From positions 62,001-126,000 of the forward strand of contig SRJI02000006.1 in the NCBI GenBank assembly GCA_005473895.2: a DNA stretch of 64,000 bases. Direction: 5' to 3'. A model generated the notes under the pieces. That model ran no database searches, was not told where the DNA came from, and saw only the letters and a list, made by a program, of their open reading frames with translations. Positions within the stretch are counted from its first letter, which is position 1; every line of letters begins with the position of its first letter. This stretch comes from Carideicomes alvinocaridis. Its GTDB lineage: Bacteria > Pseudomonadota > Alphaproteobacteria > Rhodobacterales > Rhodobacteraceae. Position numbers and translations under genes: made by a program. This document shows, piece after piece, positions 45,836 through 59,361 of this stretch.

Positions 45836-47041
45836 ATGGCGCTACCGGTCAGGGAACAGTTCAAGTACTGGGGGGCCGCGGCTGCGGTCTTTGTCCTCGT
45901 GCTCTACCTGCTGGGCGACGTCATCCTGCCCTTCGTGCTGGGCGCGGCGGTGGCCTATTTCCTCGACCCGGTGGCCGACAAGCTGGAAGAGCTGGGCTTC
46001 TCGCGCGCCGCGGCAACCGCGATCATCACCATTTTCGCCGTGCTGATCTTCGTACTGGCGGCGCTGCTCGTTGTGCCCACCCTCGTCAACCAGGCGGTCG
46101 ACCTGTTCAACATCGCGCCGGAAGTCTTCCAGAACCTGCGCAACTTCATCAGCGAGCGGTTTCCGACCATCGCCGACAACGAAAGCACGCTGCGCCAGAC
46201 GCTGGATTCGCTCGGCCAGACGATCCGCGACCGCGGCGGCGAGCTGCTGAACACGGTGCTGACCTCGGCGCGGTCGCTGATCAACGTGGCGCTGCTGCTG
46301 GTGATCGTGCCGGTCGTGTCGGTCTACCTGCTGCTCGACTGGGACCGGATGGTGGCCCGCATCGACGAGCTTCTGCCCCGCGAACATGCGCCCACGATCC
46401 GCCACCTTGCCCGGGACGTGGACCACACGCTGGCGGGCTTCATCCGCGGCATGGGCTCGGTCTGCCTGATCCTCGGGACCTATTACGCGCTGGCGCTGTG
46501 GCTGGTGGGGCTGAACTTCGGCCTCGTCGTGGGGGTGGTCGCGGGGGTGCTGACCTTCATCCCCTATGTCGGCGCCATCGTCGGCGGCGCGCTGGCCATC
46601 GGGCTGGCGGTGTTCCAGTTCTGGGGCGAGTGGTGGTGGATCGCGAGCGTGGCCGGCATCTTCTTCCTCGGCCAGTTCGTGGAGGGCAATTTCCTGACGC
46701 CCAAGCTGGTGGGCTCCTCGGTCGGGCTGCACCCGGTCTGGCTGCTGCTGGCCCTGTCGGTCTTCGGGGCGCTGTTCGGCTTCGTGGGGATGCTGCTGGC
46801 GGTGCCGGTGGCCGCGGCGCTCGGGGTGATCGCGCGGTTCGGGGTGGCGCAGTACAAGTCCAGCCTGCTCTACCGCGGGACCGAGGGCGTGAGCGACGGC
46901 CCCCCGGGCCAGCCGGTCGAAAGCCCGATCGACAGCGCGCCCGGCCGGGGCCCCGACCATGCGCCCTCCCCCACGGACACGCCCGGCCCGGCCCACGGCC
47001 CCGGCGCGGCGGACCCGGCCCGCACCGGGGACGGGCACTGA
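45836..47041 (+). CDS. AI-2E family transporter (PerM-like)
   Basis: 401 aa. The N-terminal helices (FKYWGAAAAVFVLVLYLLGD, LPFVLGAAVAYFLDPVADKL) with AATAIITIFAVLIFVLAALL, a central soluble amphipathic part, then IVPVVSVYLLLDWDRMVARI, LARDVDHTLAGFIRGMGSVC, GVVAGVLTFIPYVGAIVGGA and FVEGNFLTPKLVGSSVGLHP, which are the family hallmarks. The C-terminus is a Pro/Gly/Asp-rich cytoplasmic tail. First gene of the perM-hdaA pair, with only one base before hdaA. Substrate unknown. Confidence 0.92.
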   Translation: MALPVREQFKYWGAAAAVFVLVLYLLGDVILPFVLGAAVAYFLDPVADKLEELGFSRAAATAIITIFAVLIFVLAALLVVPTLVNQAVDLFNIAPEVFQNLRNFISERFPTIADNESTLRQTLDSLGQTIRDRGGELLNTVLTSARSLINVALLLVIVPVVSVYLLLDWDRMVARIDELLPREHAPTIRHLARDVDHTLAGFIRGMGSVCLILGTYYALALWLVGLNFGLVVGVVAGVLTFIPYVGAIVGGALAIGLAVFQFWGEWWWIASVAGIFFLGQFVEGNFLTPKLVGSSVGLHPVWLLLALSVFGALFGFVGMLLAVPVAAALGVIARFGVAQYKSSLLYRGTEGVSDGPPGQPVESPIDSAPGRGPDHAPSPTDTPGPAHGPGAADPARTGDGH

Positions 47042-47042
47042 C

Positions 47043-47723
47043 ATGGCGCGCCAGCTGAGTTTCGACCTGCCCGTGCGCACCGCACTGGGCCGCGAGGATT
47101 TCTTCGTCTCCCCCGCCAATGCGCTGGCGGTGGCGCAGATCGATGCCTGGCGCGACTGGCCCGGGCGCAAGCTGCTGCTCTACGGGCCGGAGGGCGCGGG
47201 CAAGACCCATCTCGCCCATGTCTGGGCGGCGGAGAGCGGCGCGCGGGTGATCGCGGCCGACGAACTGCCGGGGGCCGATATCCCGGGCCTCGCCGCCGGC
47301 CATGTCGCGGTGGAGGATGTGGACCGCATCGCCGGCAACCGCCCCGCGCAGGAGGCGCTGTTTCACCTGCACAACCTCGCCCTCGCCGAGGGCCACGCCG
47401 TGCTGCTGACCGGCACGGCGGCGCCCGCCGGCTGGCCGCTGACCCTGCCCGACCTGAAAAGCCGCATCCAGGGGACGCAGGCCGCGCGGCTCGACCCGCC
47501 GGACGATGCGCTGCTGGAGGCGCTGCTGCTCAAGCTCTTCGCCGACCGCCAGCTCGCGCCGCGCACGCGGCTGATCCGCTGGCTGGTGCCGCGCATGGGC
47601 CGGTCCTTCCGCGATGCGCAGGAACTGGTGGCACGGCTGGATTCGGCGGCGCTGACGAGCGGCCGGCCGCTGGACCTCGCTTTGGCCCGCAGCGTTCTGG
47701 ACAGCGACGGGGCCGACGCCTGA
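47043..47723 (+). CDS. hdaA: DnaA-like AAA protein, HdaA
   Basis: 226 aa from ATG 47043, one base after the PerM-like stop. The start is set by the family beginning ARQLSFDLPVRTALGREDFF; the frame is open upstream but overlaps perM. It resembles the AAA+ domain of DnaA without the DNA-binding domain: clamp-binding QLSFDL (QLxLxL type) at the N-terminus, Walker A YGPEGAGKTHLAHV, Walker B-like VAVEDVDRIAG, the sensor region PDLKSRIQGTQAARLDPPDD, and a C-terminal lid. In Caulobacter HdaA stimulates ATP hydrolysis by DnaA bound to the sliding clamp and so prevents over-initiation. Possible operon with perM. Confidence 0.93.
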   Translation: MARQLSFDLPVRTALGREDFFVSPANALAVAQIDAWRDWPGRKLLLYGPEGAGKTHLAHVWAAESGARVIAADELPGADIPGLAAGHVAVEDVDRIAGNRPAQEALFHLHNLALAEGHAVLLTGTAAPAGWPLTLPDLKSRIQGTQAARLDPPDDALLEALLLKLFADRQLAPRTRLIRWLVPRMGRSFRDAQELVARLDSAALTSGRPLDLALARSVLDSDGADA

Positions 47724-47728
47724 TACTC

Positions 47729-47746
47729 ATGTCATTCAACCTTCAT
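47729..47746 (+). promoter_or_regulatory. Pho-box-like direct repeat upstream of ppk
   Basis: ATGTCAT-TCAA-CCTTCAT compared with the PhoB consensus CTGTCAT-N4-CTGTCAT: 6/7 and 5/7 matches with the right 4-bp spacer. A weak -10 candidate CATAAG (47757-47762) lies 10 bp after it, as expected for PhoB-activated promoters, and would place the start of transcription at or next to the ppk ATG (47769). Confidence 0.5.
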
Positions 47747-47768
47747 ATCCGGCGCCCATAAGCCCCCC

Positions 47769-49943
47769 ATGACCAATGCCGATTTCCTGTCCGCCCCGTT
47801 CGAGCCCGCCGTGGAGATGCCCGATCTCGACATCTCCGGCGCCGGCCGCTTCTACAATCGCGAGCTGAGCTGGCTGGGCTTCAACTGGCGGGTGCTGGAA
47901 GAGGCGGAGAACCCGCGCGTGCCGCTGCTGGAAAAGGTGCGCTTCCTGTCGATCTCGGCCACCAATCTCGACGAGTTCTATACCGTGCGGGTGGCCGGCC
48001 TGCGCGAACTGGCCCAGGCCGGCAACACGACGCCCGCCGCCGACGGGCTCAGCCCGGCCGAGCAACTGGTGCTGATCAACGCCGATGCCCGGCGGCTGAT
48101 GCAGTCGCAGCAGCGCATCTTCCGCGACCTGCGCCGCGAACTGGAGGCGGAGGGCCTTGCCATCCTCGCCCGCGAGGATCTGAGCGAGGACGACCGCGAC
48201 TGGCTGAACGAGGTCTTCCTGAACCGGGTCTTCCCGGTCCTGTCGCCGCTGGCCATCGACCCGGCCCACCCGTTTCCGTTCATCCCCAATACCGGCTTCT
48301 CGCTGGCGCTGCAGCTCGAGCGGACGCGCGACAAGCGGCCCTTGCAGGCGCTTCTGCCGATCCCGGCGCAGATCGACCGCTTCATCGCCCTGCCCTCGGA
48401 GCCCGGCACCTACCGCTTCCTGCCGCTGGAGGAGCTGCTGCTGGAGAAGTTCGACAGCCTCTTCCCCGGCTACCGGATGAAGGAATTCTGCTCGTTCCGG
48501 GTGCTGCGCGACAGCGACCTGGAGCTGGAGGAGGAAGCCGAGGACCTGGTGCGCGAATTCGAGGTGGCGCTGAAACGCCGCCGGCGGGGCGAGGTGGTGC
48601 GGATGAAGATCTCCGCCGGCGCGCCCAAGGCGCTGAAATCGGTGATCATGCGCGAGTTGCATGTCGGCCCCGAGGAGGTGATCGAGGTCGACGGTATGAT
48701 CGGCATCGCCGACGTGAAGGAGCTGATCGTCGAGGGCCGGCCCGACCTGCTCTGGCCCAGCTTCACCCCGCGGGTGCCCGAGCGGGTGCAGGATCACGAG
48801 GGCGACATGTTCGCCGCGATCCGGCAGAAGGACATGCTGCTGCATCACCCCTACGAGACCTTCGACATGGTGGTCCGCTTCCTGCAGCAGGCGGCGCGCG
48901 ATCCCGACGTGGTGGCAATCAAGCAGACGCTCTACCGCACCTCCAAGAACTCGCCCATCGTCGAGGCCCTGTGCGAGGCGGCGGAGGACGGCAAGTCGGT
49001 GACCGCGCTGGTGGAGCTGAAGGCCCGCTTCGACGAGGCCGCCAATATCCGCCAGTCCCGGCGGCTGGAACGCGCGGGCGCCCACGTGGTCTATGGCTTC
49101 CTCGACTGGAAGACCCATGCCAAGATCTCCACCGTCGTCCGGCGCGAGGGCGACCGGCTGGTGACCTATACCCATTACGGCACCGGCAATTACCACCCGA
49201 TCACCGCGACGATCTATACCGATCTCAGCTTCTTCACCTGCGATGCGGCGCTTGGCCGGGACGCGACCAAGGTGTTCAACTACCTCTCGGGCTATGCCCT
49301 GCCCGAGAACCTGGAGAATATCGCCATCTCGCCGCACACGCTCAAGCAGCGGCTGCTGGAGATGATCGAGGCCGAGGCGGCCAATGCCGAGGCCGGCCGG
49401 CCGGCGGCGATCTGGGCCAAGATGAATTCGCTCATCGAGCCCGAGGTGATCGACGCGCTCTATGCCGCCAGCCGCGCGGGGGTGCGCATCAGCCTGGTGA
49501 TCCGCGGGATCTGCGGGTTGCGGCCGGGGATCGCGGGGCTGTCGGAGAACATCCGCGTCAAGTCCATCGTCGGGCGCTTCCTGGAGCACAGCCGCATCGT
49601 CTGTTTTGGCAACGGCCACGACCTGCCGCACAAGAAGGCGCGGGTCTTCTTCTCCTCCGCCGACTGGATGGGGCGGAACCTGAACCGCCGGGTGGAGACG
49701 CTGGTGGAGACCACGAATCCCACGGTGAAGGCCCAGATCATGGAGCAGATCATGGCCGCCAACATGGCCGATACCGCCCAGAGCTGGGTGATGAAGCCCG
49801 ACGGTCACTTCGCCCGCGAGCCGCTGCCCGAGGGCGAGTTCGCCTTTTCCTGCCACCGGTTCTTCATGGAGAACCCCTCGCTTTCGGGGCGCGGCTCGGC
49901 CGGGGCGGCGGACGTGCCGACCCTCACCCATAGCGAGGACTGA
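47769..49943 (+). CDS. ppk: Polyphosphate kinase 1
   Basis: 724 aa. Reversibly polymerises phosphate from ATP into polyphosphate. N-terminal domain opens with [20 protein letters not shown] and [20 protein letters not shown]. The catalytic half has two phospholipase D-like domains: [20 protein letters not shown], then [16 protein letters not shown] (autophosphorylated His) with [20 protein letters not shown], then [20 protein letters not shown] and [20 protein letters not shown]. Length agrees with the family. No Shine-Dalgarno precedes the ATG; a Pho-box-like repeat does (see 47729). Followed by a repeat element and ppx. High confidence. Confidence 0.97.
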   Translation: MTNADFLSAPFEPAVEMPDLDISGAGRFYNRELSWLGFNWRVLEEAENPRVPLLEKVRFLSISATNLDEFYTVRVAGLRELAQAGNTTPAADGLSPAEQLVLINADARRLMQSQQRIFRDLRRELEAEGLAILAREDLSEDDRDWLNEVFLNRVFPVLSPLAIDPAHPFPFIPNTGFSLALQLERTRDKRPLQALLPIPAQIDRFIALPSEPGTYRFLPLEELLLEKFDSLFPGYRMKEFCSFRVLRDSDLELEEEAEDLVREFEVALKRRRRGEVVRMKISAGAPKALKSVIMRELHVGPEEVIEVDGMIGIADVKELIVEGRPDLLWPSFTPRVPERVQDHEGDMFAAIRQKDMLLHHPYETFDMVVRFLQQAARDPDVVAIKQTLYRTSKNSPIVEALCEAAEDGKSVTALVELKARFDEAANIRQSRRLERAGAHVVYGFLDWKTHAKISTVVRREGDRLVTYTHYGTGNYHPITATIYTDLSFFTCDAALGRDATKVFNYLSGYALPENLENIAISPHTLKQRLLEMIEAEAANAEAGRPAAIWAKMNSLIEPEVIDALYAASRAGVRISLVIRGICGLRPGIAGLSENIRVKSIVGRFLEHSRIVCFGNGHDLPHKKARVFFSSADWMGRNLNRRVETLVETTNPTVKAQIMEQIMAANMADTAQSWVMKPDGHFAREPLPEGEFAFSCHRFFMENPSLSGRGSAGAADVPTLTHSED

Positions 49944-49952
49944 ACCGGCGCG

Positions 49953-50021
49953 TGGAGGGGGCTCTGCCCCCCGTCGCTTCGCTCCTCCCCCCGGGATATT
50001 TATGGTCAGAAGAAGCGGGGG
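49953..50021 (+). repeat. GC-rich intergenic repeat, copy D (GATATTTATGG tail)
   Basis: Core variant GGGGGCTCTGCCCCCC, CGTCGCTTCGCTCCTC, CCCCCCGG and the ATATTTATGGTCAGAAGAAG tail. It begins 10 bp after the ppk stop and separates ppk from ppx. 50022-50167 shows no gene. Confidence 0.85.
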
Positions 50022-50167
50022 CGGTGGGCCGGCGCCGGGAGAGGGTCCGGCGGGGCGCTTGTGGCGGGGCGGCTTGGAGGTGACGCGACGGCGGAAGAGG
50101 GCCGCCGCGCATTGACGATGCGCCGGGGCTGACGCATTGTCGCCGCGCACCGTATCCAGGAGGTCGG

Positions 50168-51715
50168 ATGGACGGCAGCAAGGAAGGCATCGGCGCCGAG
50201 TGGGAACCTTTCGGAAAACCGCTCTTCGACGATCCGCAGGCCCGGCGCCTGTCGCGCGTGGGCGTGGTGGATGTGGGATCGAACTCGGTCCGGCTGGTGG
50301 TGTTCGACGGCGCGGCCCGCTCCCCGGCCTATTTCTACAATGAAAAGATCATGTGCGGCCTCGGCGCCGGCATGTCGGAAACCGGGCGGCTGAACCCCGA
50401 GGGGCGGGTGCGCGCGCTCTCGGCTTTGCGCCGCTTCCAGAAGCTGGCCGAGGGGATGGGCATCGCGCCGCTCTCCGCCGTGGCCACCGCCGCCGTGCGC
50501 GACGCCGAGGACGGGCCGGACTTCCGTGCCGAGGTGGAGCGCGAGACCGGGCTGAGGCTCTGGGTGATCGGCGGCGAGGAGGAGGCGCGGCTCTCGGCGC
50601 AGGGCGTGCTGCTGGGCTGGCCCGGCTCCTACGGGCTGGTCTGCGATATCGGCGGCTCCTCGATGGAGCTGGCGGAGATTCGCAACGGCCGGGTCGGCAA
50701 GCGGGTCTCGTCCAATCTCGGGCCGCTCAAGCTGCAGGGGATCAAGGGCGGCAAGAAGGGCCGCAAGCAGGTCATCAAGGAGACGATGGACAAGCTGCTG
50801 GAGACCATGGGCCCGCAGCATGACCGGCTGTTCCTGGTGGGCGGCTCCTGGCGGGCCATCGCGCGGATCGACATGGAGCGGCGGGGCTACCCGCTGCACG
50901 TGCTGCACGAATACCGCATGTCCGCGCGCTCGGTCTCGGCCACGGTGAAGTTCATCGAGAAATCCGACCTGGAGGAGCTGCGCGGGCGCTGCAACATCTC
51001 GCAGGCGCGGATGAGCCTCGTGCCGCTGGCCGCCGAGGTGCTGAGCCGCCTGCTGCGCACTTTCGGGCCGAAGGACATCGCCATCTCGTCCTACGGGATC
51101 CGCGAGGGGCTGCTTTACGAGCAGATGCCGCAGGTGCTGCGCGACCGCGACCCGCTGATCGAATCCTGCCGCTTCGCGGAATCGAAGGACGCGCGGATGC
51201 CGGGCTTTGGCCGGGTGCTCTACAATTTCGTCATGCCGCTGTTCAAGAACGCCCCGCCGCCCCGCCGGCGGCTGGTCAAGGCGGCCTGCCTGCTGCACGA
51301 CGTGAGCTGGCGCGCGCATCCCGATTACCGGGCCGAGGTGACCTTCGACAACGCCACCCGCGCCAACCTGGGCGGGCTGAAACATTCGGAGCGGATCTTC
51401 CTCGGGCTGGCGCTGCTGCACCGCTACAAGAACAAGCGCGAGGGCACGCCCTTCGATGCGCTGTTCGACATGGTCGAGGACCGCGACATCCAGGAGGCCG
51501 AGGTGCTGGGCAAGGCGATGCGCTTCGGCGCGATGCTGTGGATGTCCGACCACGAGGCCCCGGGCGAGCTGCGCTGGTCGCCGCGCAAGAAGAACCTCGA
51601 GCTGCGGCTGTCGAAACGGGCGGAGCCGCTCTTCGGCGAGGTGGCCGAGGCGCGGTTCCTGTCGCTGGCCCAGTCGCTGGGGGCGACGACGGAGGTGAAG
51701 ATCCTGCGGGATTAG
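50168..51715 (+). CDS. ppx: Ppx/GppA-family exopolyphosphatase
   Basis: 515 aa, AGGAGGT site upstream. Degrades polyphosphate chains or pppGpp; here most likely exopolyphosphatase, given ppk next door. The ASKHA fold is clear: phosphate 1 loop VGVVDVGSNSVRLVVFDGAA, VATAAVRDAEDGPDFRAEVE, phosphate 2 loop LVCDIGGSSMELAEIRNGRV, and the C-terminal half has the HD-like helical domain with ACLLHDVSWRAHPDYRAEVT. The two enzymes work in opposite directions on polyphosphate. Separated from ppk by 224 bp with a repeat element, so it may be transcribed on its own. Confidence 0.95.
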   Translation: MDGSKEGIGAEWEPFGKPLFDDPQARRLSRVGVVDVGSNSVRLVVFDGAARSPAYFYNEKIMCGLGAGMSETGRLNPEGRVRALSALRRFQKLAEGMGIAPLSAVATAAVRDAEDGPDFRAEVERETGLRLWVIGGEEEARLSAQGVLLGWPGSYGLVCDIGGSSMELAEIRNGRVGKRVSSNLGPLKLQGIKGGKKGRKQVIKETMDKLLETMGPQHDRLFLVGGSWRAIARIDMERRGYPLHVLHEYRMSARSVSATVKFIEKSDLEELRGRCNISQARMSLVPLAAEVLSRLLRTFGPKDIAISSYGIREGLLYEQMPQVLRDRDPLIESCRFAESKDARMPGFGRVLYNFVMPLFKNAPPPRRRLVKAACLLHDVSWRAHPDYRAEVTFDNATRANLGGLKHSERIFLGLALLHRYKNKREGTPFDALFDMVEDRDIQEAEVLGKAMRFGAMLWMSDHEAPGELRWSPRKKNLELRLSKRAEPLFGEVAEARFLSLAQSLGATTEVKILRD

Positions 51716-52031
51716 GGTTGGTGGGCCTTTTCTCGGTCAGGTGAGGCCGTGGATGGTCGGGGGTGGTTTTCGCCCGGCGCTCTTGGGCTTGGGCGGCCTT
51801 ATGGGTCGGTTTTCTTAACCGCGGGTCAGTCCCGATCAGTTGGGTGGCGTGGCCCCGCTCCGGGCGCTGTCCCGTTTGCGCGTTCTCTGCAAATCGCGGC
51901 TCTGACGTGTCGAGGGAACGGTAGATCCGGACCAGGCCGGCGTCCCTCGCGGGCGCGCAGCTACCACATGGTCCACGCCTCCCAGCTCACGGGCGATGTC
52001 CGCGTCACCCCCGCCGCTCCGGGCAGGATGA
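51716..52031. other. 316-bp intergenic region, no gene seen
   Basis: Between ppx and the convergent 52032 gene. GC-rich with a short GGTT-TTCT-TAACC inverted repeat near 51820, but no ORF with a ribosome site, tRNA or clear terminator. I see nothing else in it. Confidence 0.4.
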
Positions 52032-52418
52032 TCAGAGCTCGATTTCCTCGCCGGGGCCGATCGGATCGGTCTCGTCCTCCAGCGGCTCCTTGCGGCGGAT
52101 GATGATGTCGCCGTTGGGCAGCATCTCGGGCGCCTCGTAGACGCTCCAGTCCTCGACCTTGGAGAAGATGTCGCGCAGGGCCGGGCCCATCTCGGCCACG
52201 AAGCTGCGGATGGCGGGCCGCATCTCTCCGGCCATGCGGTCCAGTTCCTCCAGGGCGGGGCCGACGCCTTCCATCAGGCCCTGCATGAAGAGGTTGGCCC
52301 CTTCCTCCATCAGGCCGAGGCTGTCCTCGGAGGGCGCCTCCTCGTCCTGCTGGGCGTGAAGCGGGGCCGCGGCGAGCGCGAGGCAAAGGCAGAGCGGTGC
52401 GAGGGCAAAGCGTGTCAT
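52032..52418 (-). CDS. Small exported hypothetical protein, acidic
   Basis: 128 aa from ATG 52418. A signal peptide (TRFALAPLCLCLALAAAPLH, cleaved near AQQDEE) indicates a periplasmic protein. The mature part is acidic with two helical stretches (GLMEEGANLFMQGLMEGVGP, LDRMAGEMRPAIRSFVAEMG) and ends in a strand-like tail EMLPNGDIIIRRKEPLEDET. Similar short exported proteins are common in Rhodobacteraceae and sometimes carry the misleading label AAA+ ATPase, but no Walker motifs are present. Function unknown. Lies downstream of the TerB-DnaJ gene in the same direction. Confidence 0.75.
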   Translation of the reverse strand: MTRFALAPLCLCLALAAAPLHAQQDEEAPSEDSLGLMEEGANLFMQGLMEGVGPALEELDRMAGEMRPAIRSFVAEMGPALRDIFSKVEDWSVYEAPEMLPNGDIIIRRKEPLEDETDPIGPGEEIEL

Positions 52419-52530
52419 GCGGGACAATATAGCACGCCTCGGGCGCCTGTTAAGAGCGAGGGGGCAAGTTCCGCGCCGCTCGGGCGGGCGCCTCGGCGGA
52501 GGGCGGCCGGCTAGGCTCGGCCACACCGGC

Positions 52531-53211
52531 TCAGGCGCGTTCGGCGGAGATCGTGTCCCAGGCCTTGTTGATGGCGATGAGCCGCTTCTCGGCCATCTTC
52601 ACCGCCTCGGCGGGCACGCCGCGCGCCACCATGCGGTCGGGATGGGCCTCGCGCACGAGGCCGCGCCAGACGCGGCGGATCTCGTCGGTCTTCATCCCCG
52701 GATCCACGCCGAGCACCGCATAGGGGTCCTTGTCCCAGTTCGGGACGAATCGCGCCCGGAGCGCGCGGAAGGCCCCCTGCTCCATGCCGAAGATGACGGC
52801 CACGCGCTGCAGGAACTCGTCCTCGGCCGGGTGGTAGGTGCCGTCGGCCATGGCGATGTGGAACAGCCCCTCCATCAGGTCCGACAGGGCCGGGTCGTCG
52901 GAGCCGAACATGCGGTGCACCCGGGCGGCGTAATCCTCGAATCCCGCCACGTCCTGCCGGGCGAGGTTGAAGACGCGGGCGGCGCCGGGCTCGTCCTCCT
53001 TGGCGATCTGGAAGACCTCGCGGAAGGCGGTGACCTCGTCGCGGGTGACCTGGCCGTCGGCCTTGGCCATCTTGGCGCCGAGCGCCACCACGGCGATGGC
53101 AAAGGCCACCGTCCGCTCCGGCGGGGTGCGGAGCGCATCGAACACCGTGGCCAGGCTCTCGCCCTGGCGAAGCGCGGACAGGGCGTCGGAAATTCGAGTC
53201 CAGATCGACAT
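52531..53211 (-). CDS. TerB-domain and J-domain (DjlA-like) protein
   Basis: 226 aa from ATG 53211; ATG 53232 is an alternative start. The N-terminal and middle part is an all-alpha TerB-like domain (VAFAIAVVALGAKMAKADGQ, VTRDEVTAFREVFQIAKEDE, LFHIAMADGTYHPAEDEFLQ), and the C-terminus is a DnaJ domain (DPYAVLGVDPGMKTDEIRRV with the HPD motif in REAHPDRMVARG). The J-domain stimulates DnaK ATPase. Known DjlA proteins are membrane anchored; no transmembrane helix is seen here, so it is a soluble, single-anchor-lacking version. Likely cytoplasmic co-chaperone. Confidence 0.9.
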   Translation of the reverse strand: MSIWTRISDALSALRQGESLATVFDALRTPPERTVAFAIAVVALGAKMAKADGQVTRDEVTAFREVFQIAKEDEPGAARVFNLARQDVAGFEDYAARVHRMFGSDDPALSDLMEGLFHIAMADGTYHPAEDEFLQRVAVIFGMEQGAFRALRARFVPNWDKDPYAVLGVDPGMKTDEIRRVWRGLVREAHPDRMVARGVPAEAVKMAEKRLIAINKAWDTISAERA

Positions 53212-53273
53212 GGGGCGCACCCTATCCGCCATGGCCGGGGATGTCAGCGCGGCAAACGGCTCCGACCACCGCG

Positions 53274-53753
53274 TCAGAGCATTTTCTGCATCAGGACGAG
53301 ATCCATCCAGCGGCCGAACTTGCGCCCCGCCTCGGGAAGGCGTCCCGCCTGGGCAAAGCCGAGCGCCGCGTGGAAGGCCAGGGCCGGGGCGTTCTCGGCG
53401 CTGATGGCGGCGATCAGCGAATGCGCGCCGGCCTCGCGCGCGGCCTGCGCCAGCCCCTCCATCAGGGCGCGGCCCGCCCCCCGGCCCCAGCTTTCGGGGG
53501 CGAGGATGATCGTATGCTCCATCGTGTGGCGATAGCCCGGCCCGCCACGGAACTGGAAGCAGGTGGCAAATCCCAGGACGCGGCCCCCGTCCTCGGCCAC
53601 GAGGAAGAGCGGGCCGCGCGCCGCGATGTCCTCGGCAATGCGCTCCGGCGTGCGCTCCTCGGTGGAGAAGGTGACGGCGCTGTCGCGGATCATCGGATTC
53701 CAGAAGGCGGCGATGGGTGTGGCATCCGCGGGCGCGGCGGGGCGGATGATCAT
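53274..53753 (-). CDS. GNAT N-acetyltransferase (phosphinothricin acetyltransferase-like)
   Basis: 159 aa from ATG 53753, which overlaps the stop of the VOC gene as ATGA. Typical of the Pat/MnaT subgroup: MIIRPAAPADATPIAAFWNP, FSTEERTPERIAEDIAARGP, then the acetyl-CoA loop TIILAPESWGRGAGRALMEG and AAISAENAPALAFHAALGFA, ending GRWMDLVLMQ. This subgroup acetylates the amino group of small amino-acid analogues. Substrate uncertain. Translationally coupled to the VOC-fold gene before it. Confidence 0.88.
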   Translation of the reverse strand: MIIRPAAPADATPIAAFWNPMIRDSAVTFSTEERTPERIAEDIAARGPLFLVAEDGGRVLGFATCFQFRGGPGYRHTMEHTIILAPESWGRGAGRALMEGLAQAAREAGAHSLIAAISAENAPALAFHAALGFAQAGRLPEAGRKFGRWMDLVLMQKML

Positions 53754-54364
53754 TGCAGGCTGCGCCGACCGTGCGGCGTGTCGAATTCCGCCATCAGCTC
53801 GGGCATGGGACCGCTTTCCACCACCACGCGCGGATCGGTGATGTGGCCGTTCATCAGCTCCGCGAGGCTTGCCGCGTCGGGATGGGCGATGACCAGCCGC
53901 AGCAGGCGGCATCCGCTGGGCGCCAGCCGCTGGGCGGGATGGGCCGGGCCCTGCCATTCGATCAGCGCGGGAAAGACGCCGTCATAGGGCAGTCGGCCAT
54001 CCGCCGGGACCGCCATGCGCCAGGCGAGGTCGCCGCGGGTGATCGAGACCGGCTCCCCGGTGCCGCGCGGCAGCTCGGCGAGCCTTTCGTCGAGCGCCCC
54101 GGTACGGATCACCCAGTTGGTCAGCCGGGCCACGCCGGCGAAGTCGTCGAGCCCGAACCACCGTGGACGCGACGGCGCGGGCGCGGCCGGGTCGGCTGCG
54201 ATGGCCTCCAGGTACAGGCCGTCGGCAAGGCCCAGCAGGCGGTTATGGGTGGAAAAGAGCGCGTGGCGCCCCCCCTCCTGCAGGGTGACGCCAAGTGCCT
54301 CTTCGATATGCGCCGCCGCCTCCTCCAGCGTTTCGCCGGAGACGGCGAGGTGATCCAGTTCCAT
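53750..54364 (-). CDS. Glyoxalase-like (VOC) domain protein
   Basis: 204 aa. N-terminal VOC-fold signature MELDHLAVSGETLEEAAAHI and LFSTHNRLLGLADGLYLEAI, where the His and Glu near the start resemble metal ligands. The later half is GEPVSITRGDLAWRMAVPAD, LPYDGVFPALIEWQGPAHPA, and LLRLVIAHPDAASLAELMNG. This is the Glyoxalase_3-like family, typically about 200 aa, with unknown substrates. It overlaps the next GNAT gene by 4 bp (ATGA), suggesting the two work in one small pathway or resistance function, which is inference only. Confidence 0.85.
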   Translation of the reverse strand: MELDHLAVSGETLEEAAAHIEEALGVTLQEGGRHALFSTHNRLLGLADGLYLEAIAADPAAPAPSRPRWFGLDDFAGVARLTNWVIRTGALDERLAELPRGTGEPVSITRGDLAWRMAVPADGRLPYDGVFPALIEWQGPAHPAQRLAPSGCRLLRLVIAHPDAASLAELMNGHITDPRVVVESGPMPELMAEFDTPHGRRSLQ

Positions 54365-54466
54365 CGGCAGCCCGTCCAGCCGGTCGCGGTTCGGGCCATG
54401 TTACGCAGAGGGGCCTGAAAGGCCACAGGAAAATGGCCCCCGGCCCTCCGCAGCGACGGACATGCC

Positions 54467-56611
<2,145 letters not shown>

Positions 56612-56782
56612 CACCCTCTCCTGATCTCGGCGCGGCGCGGCATGGCATCGCCGGCGGCCCCTTCCCGCTGCGGGCCACCTCGGCCGCACCGTTGCACATT
56701 TCCTTGAATTTCCACCCTTTGCGGCGGTTCACACTTCGCAAGTCGGCCCCGGTTCCCTATATCTGGACAGGAAGGGACACCT

Positions 56783-57256
56783 ATGAAGAAACTCCTGATC
56801 CTCTTGCTCGCAGGCTCACTGGCCTCCACCGCCATGGCGCAGGACAGCGCGGCGGCGGAAGACCCGGAGGTCATTCGCGAGGCGTACGGCCTGGCGATCG
56901 AGGATTTCCACTGGGTCAAGCGCCCGGTGGTGGTCTTTGCCGACAGCCCCGCCGATCCGCGGTTCCGCGAGCAGATGGAATATATCGAGGCCCGGCTGCC
57001 GGAACTGGCCGAACGCGACGTGGTGGTCCTGACCGACACCGACCCGTCGAAGAATTCCGCCGTGCGCCAGAAGCTGCGGCCGCGGGAATTCGCGCTGGTG
57101 CTGATCGGCAAGGATGGCAGCGTGTACCTGCGCAAGCCCTTCCCCTGGTCGGTGCGCGAGATCACCCGCTCCATCGACAAGATGCCGCTGCGCCAGCAGG
57201 AGATCCGCGACCGCCGGGTGCCGGTCGAGACCTCGCCCATCGAGGTGGAGCCGTAG
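56783..57256 (+). CDS. DUF4174-family exported protein
   Basis: 157 aa with an AGGAAGGGA-type site before the ATG. A signal peptide (KKLLILLLAGSLASTAMAQ) gives export; the mature domain is DFHWVKRPVVVFADSPADPR, MEYIEARLPELAERDVVVLT, REFALVLIGKDGSVYLRKPF and VREITRSIDKMPLRQQEIRD. This is a thioredoxin-like fold without the CXXC cysteines (DUF4174), of unknown function. It is the only plus-strand gene in the propionyl-CoA cluster, lying between pccA and the mutase, as seen in some relatives. Confidence 0.9.
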   Translation: MKKLLILLLAGSLASTAMAQDSAAAEDPEVIREAYGLAIEDFHWVKRPVVVFADSPADPRFREQMEYIEARLPELAERDVVVLTDTDPSKNSAVRQKLRPREFALVLIGKDGSVYLRKPFPWSVREITRSIDKMPLRQQEIRDRRVPVETSPIEVEP

Positions 57257-57307
57257 GGCCCCCGCGCGCTTGCTTCACCCGGTGCGGCCAGCGCCATCCC
57301 CCTGCCC

Positions 57308-59308
<2,001 letters not shown>

Positions 59309-59361
59309 GCCGCTCCCTTCCGTTCCTCTGGGCCGCGCGCCGACAGCGCCGCGGCCCCCCT

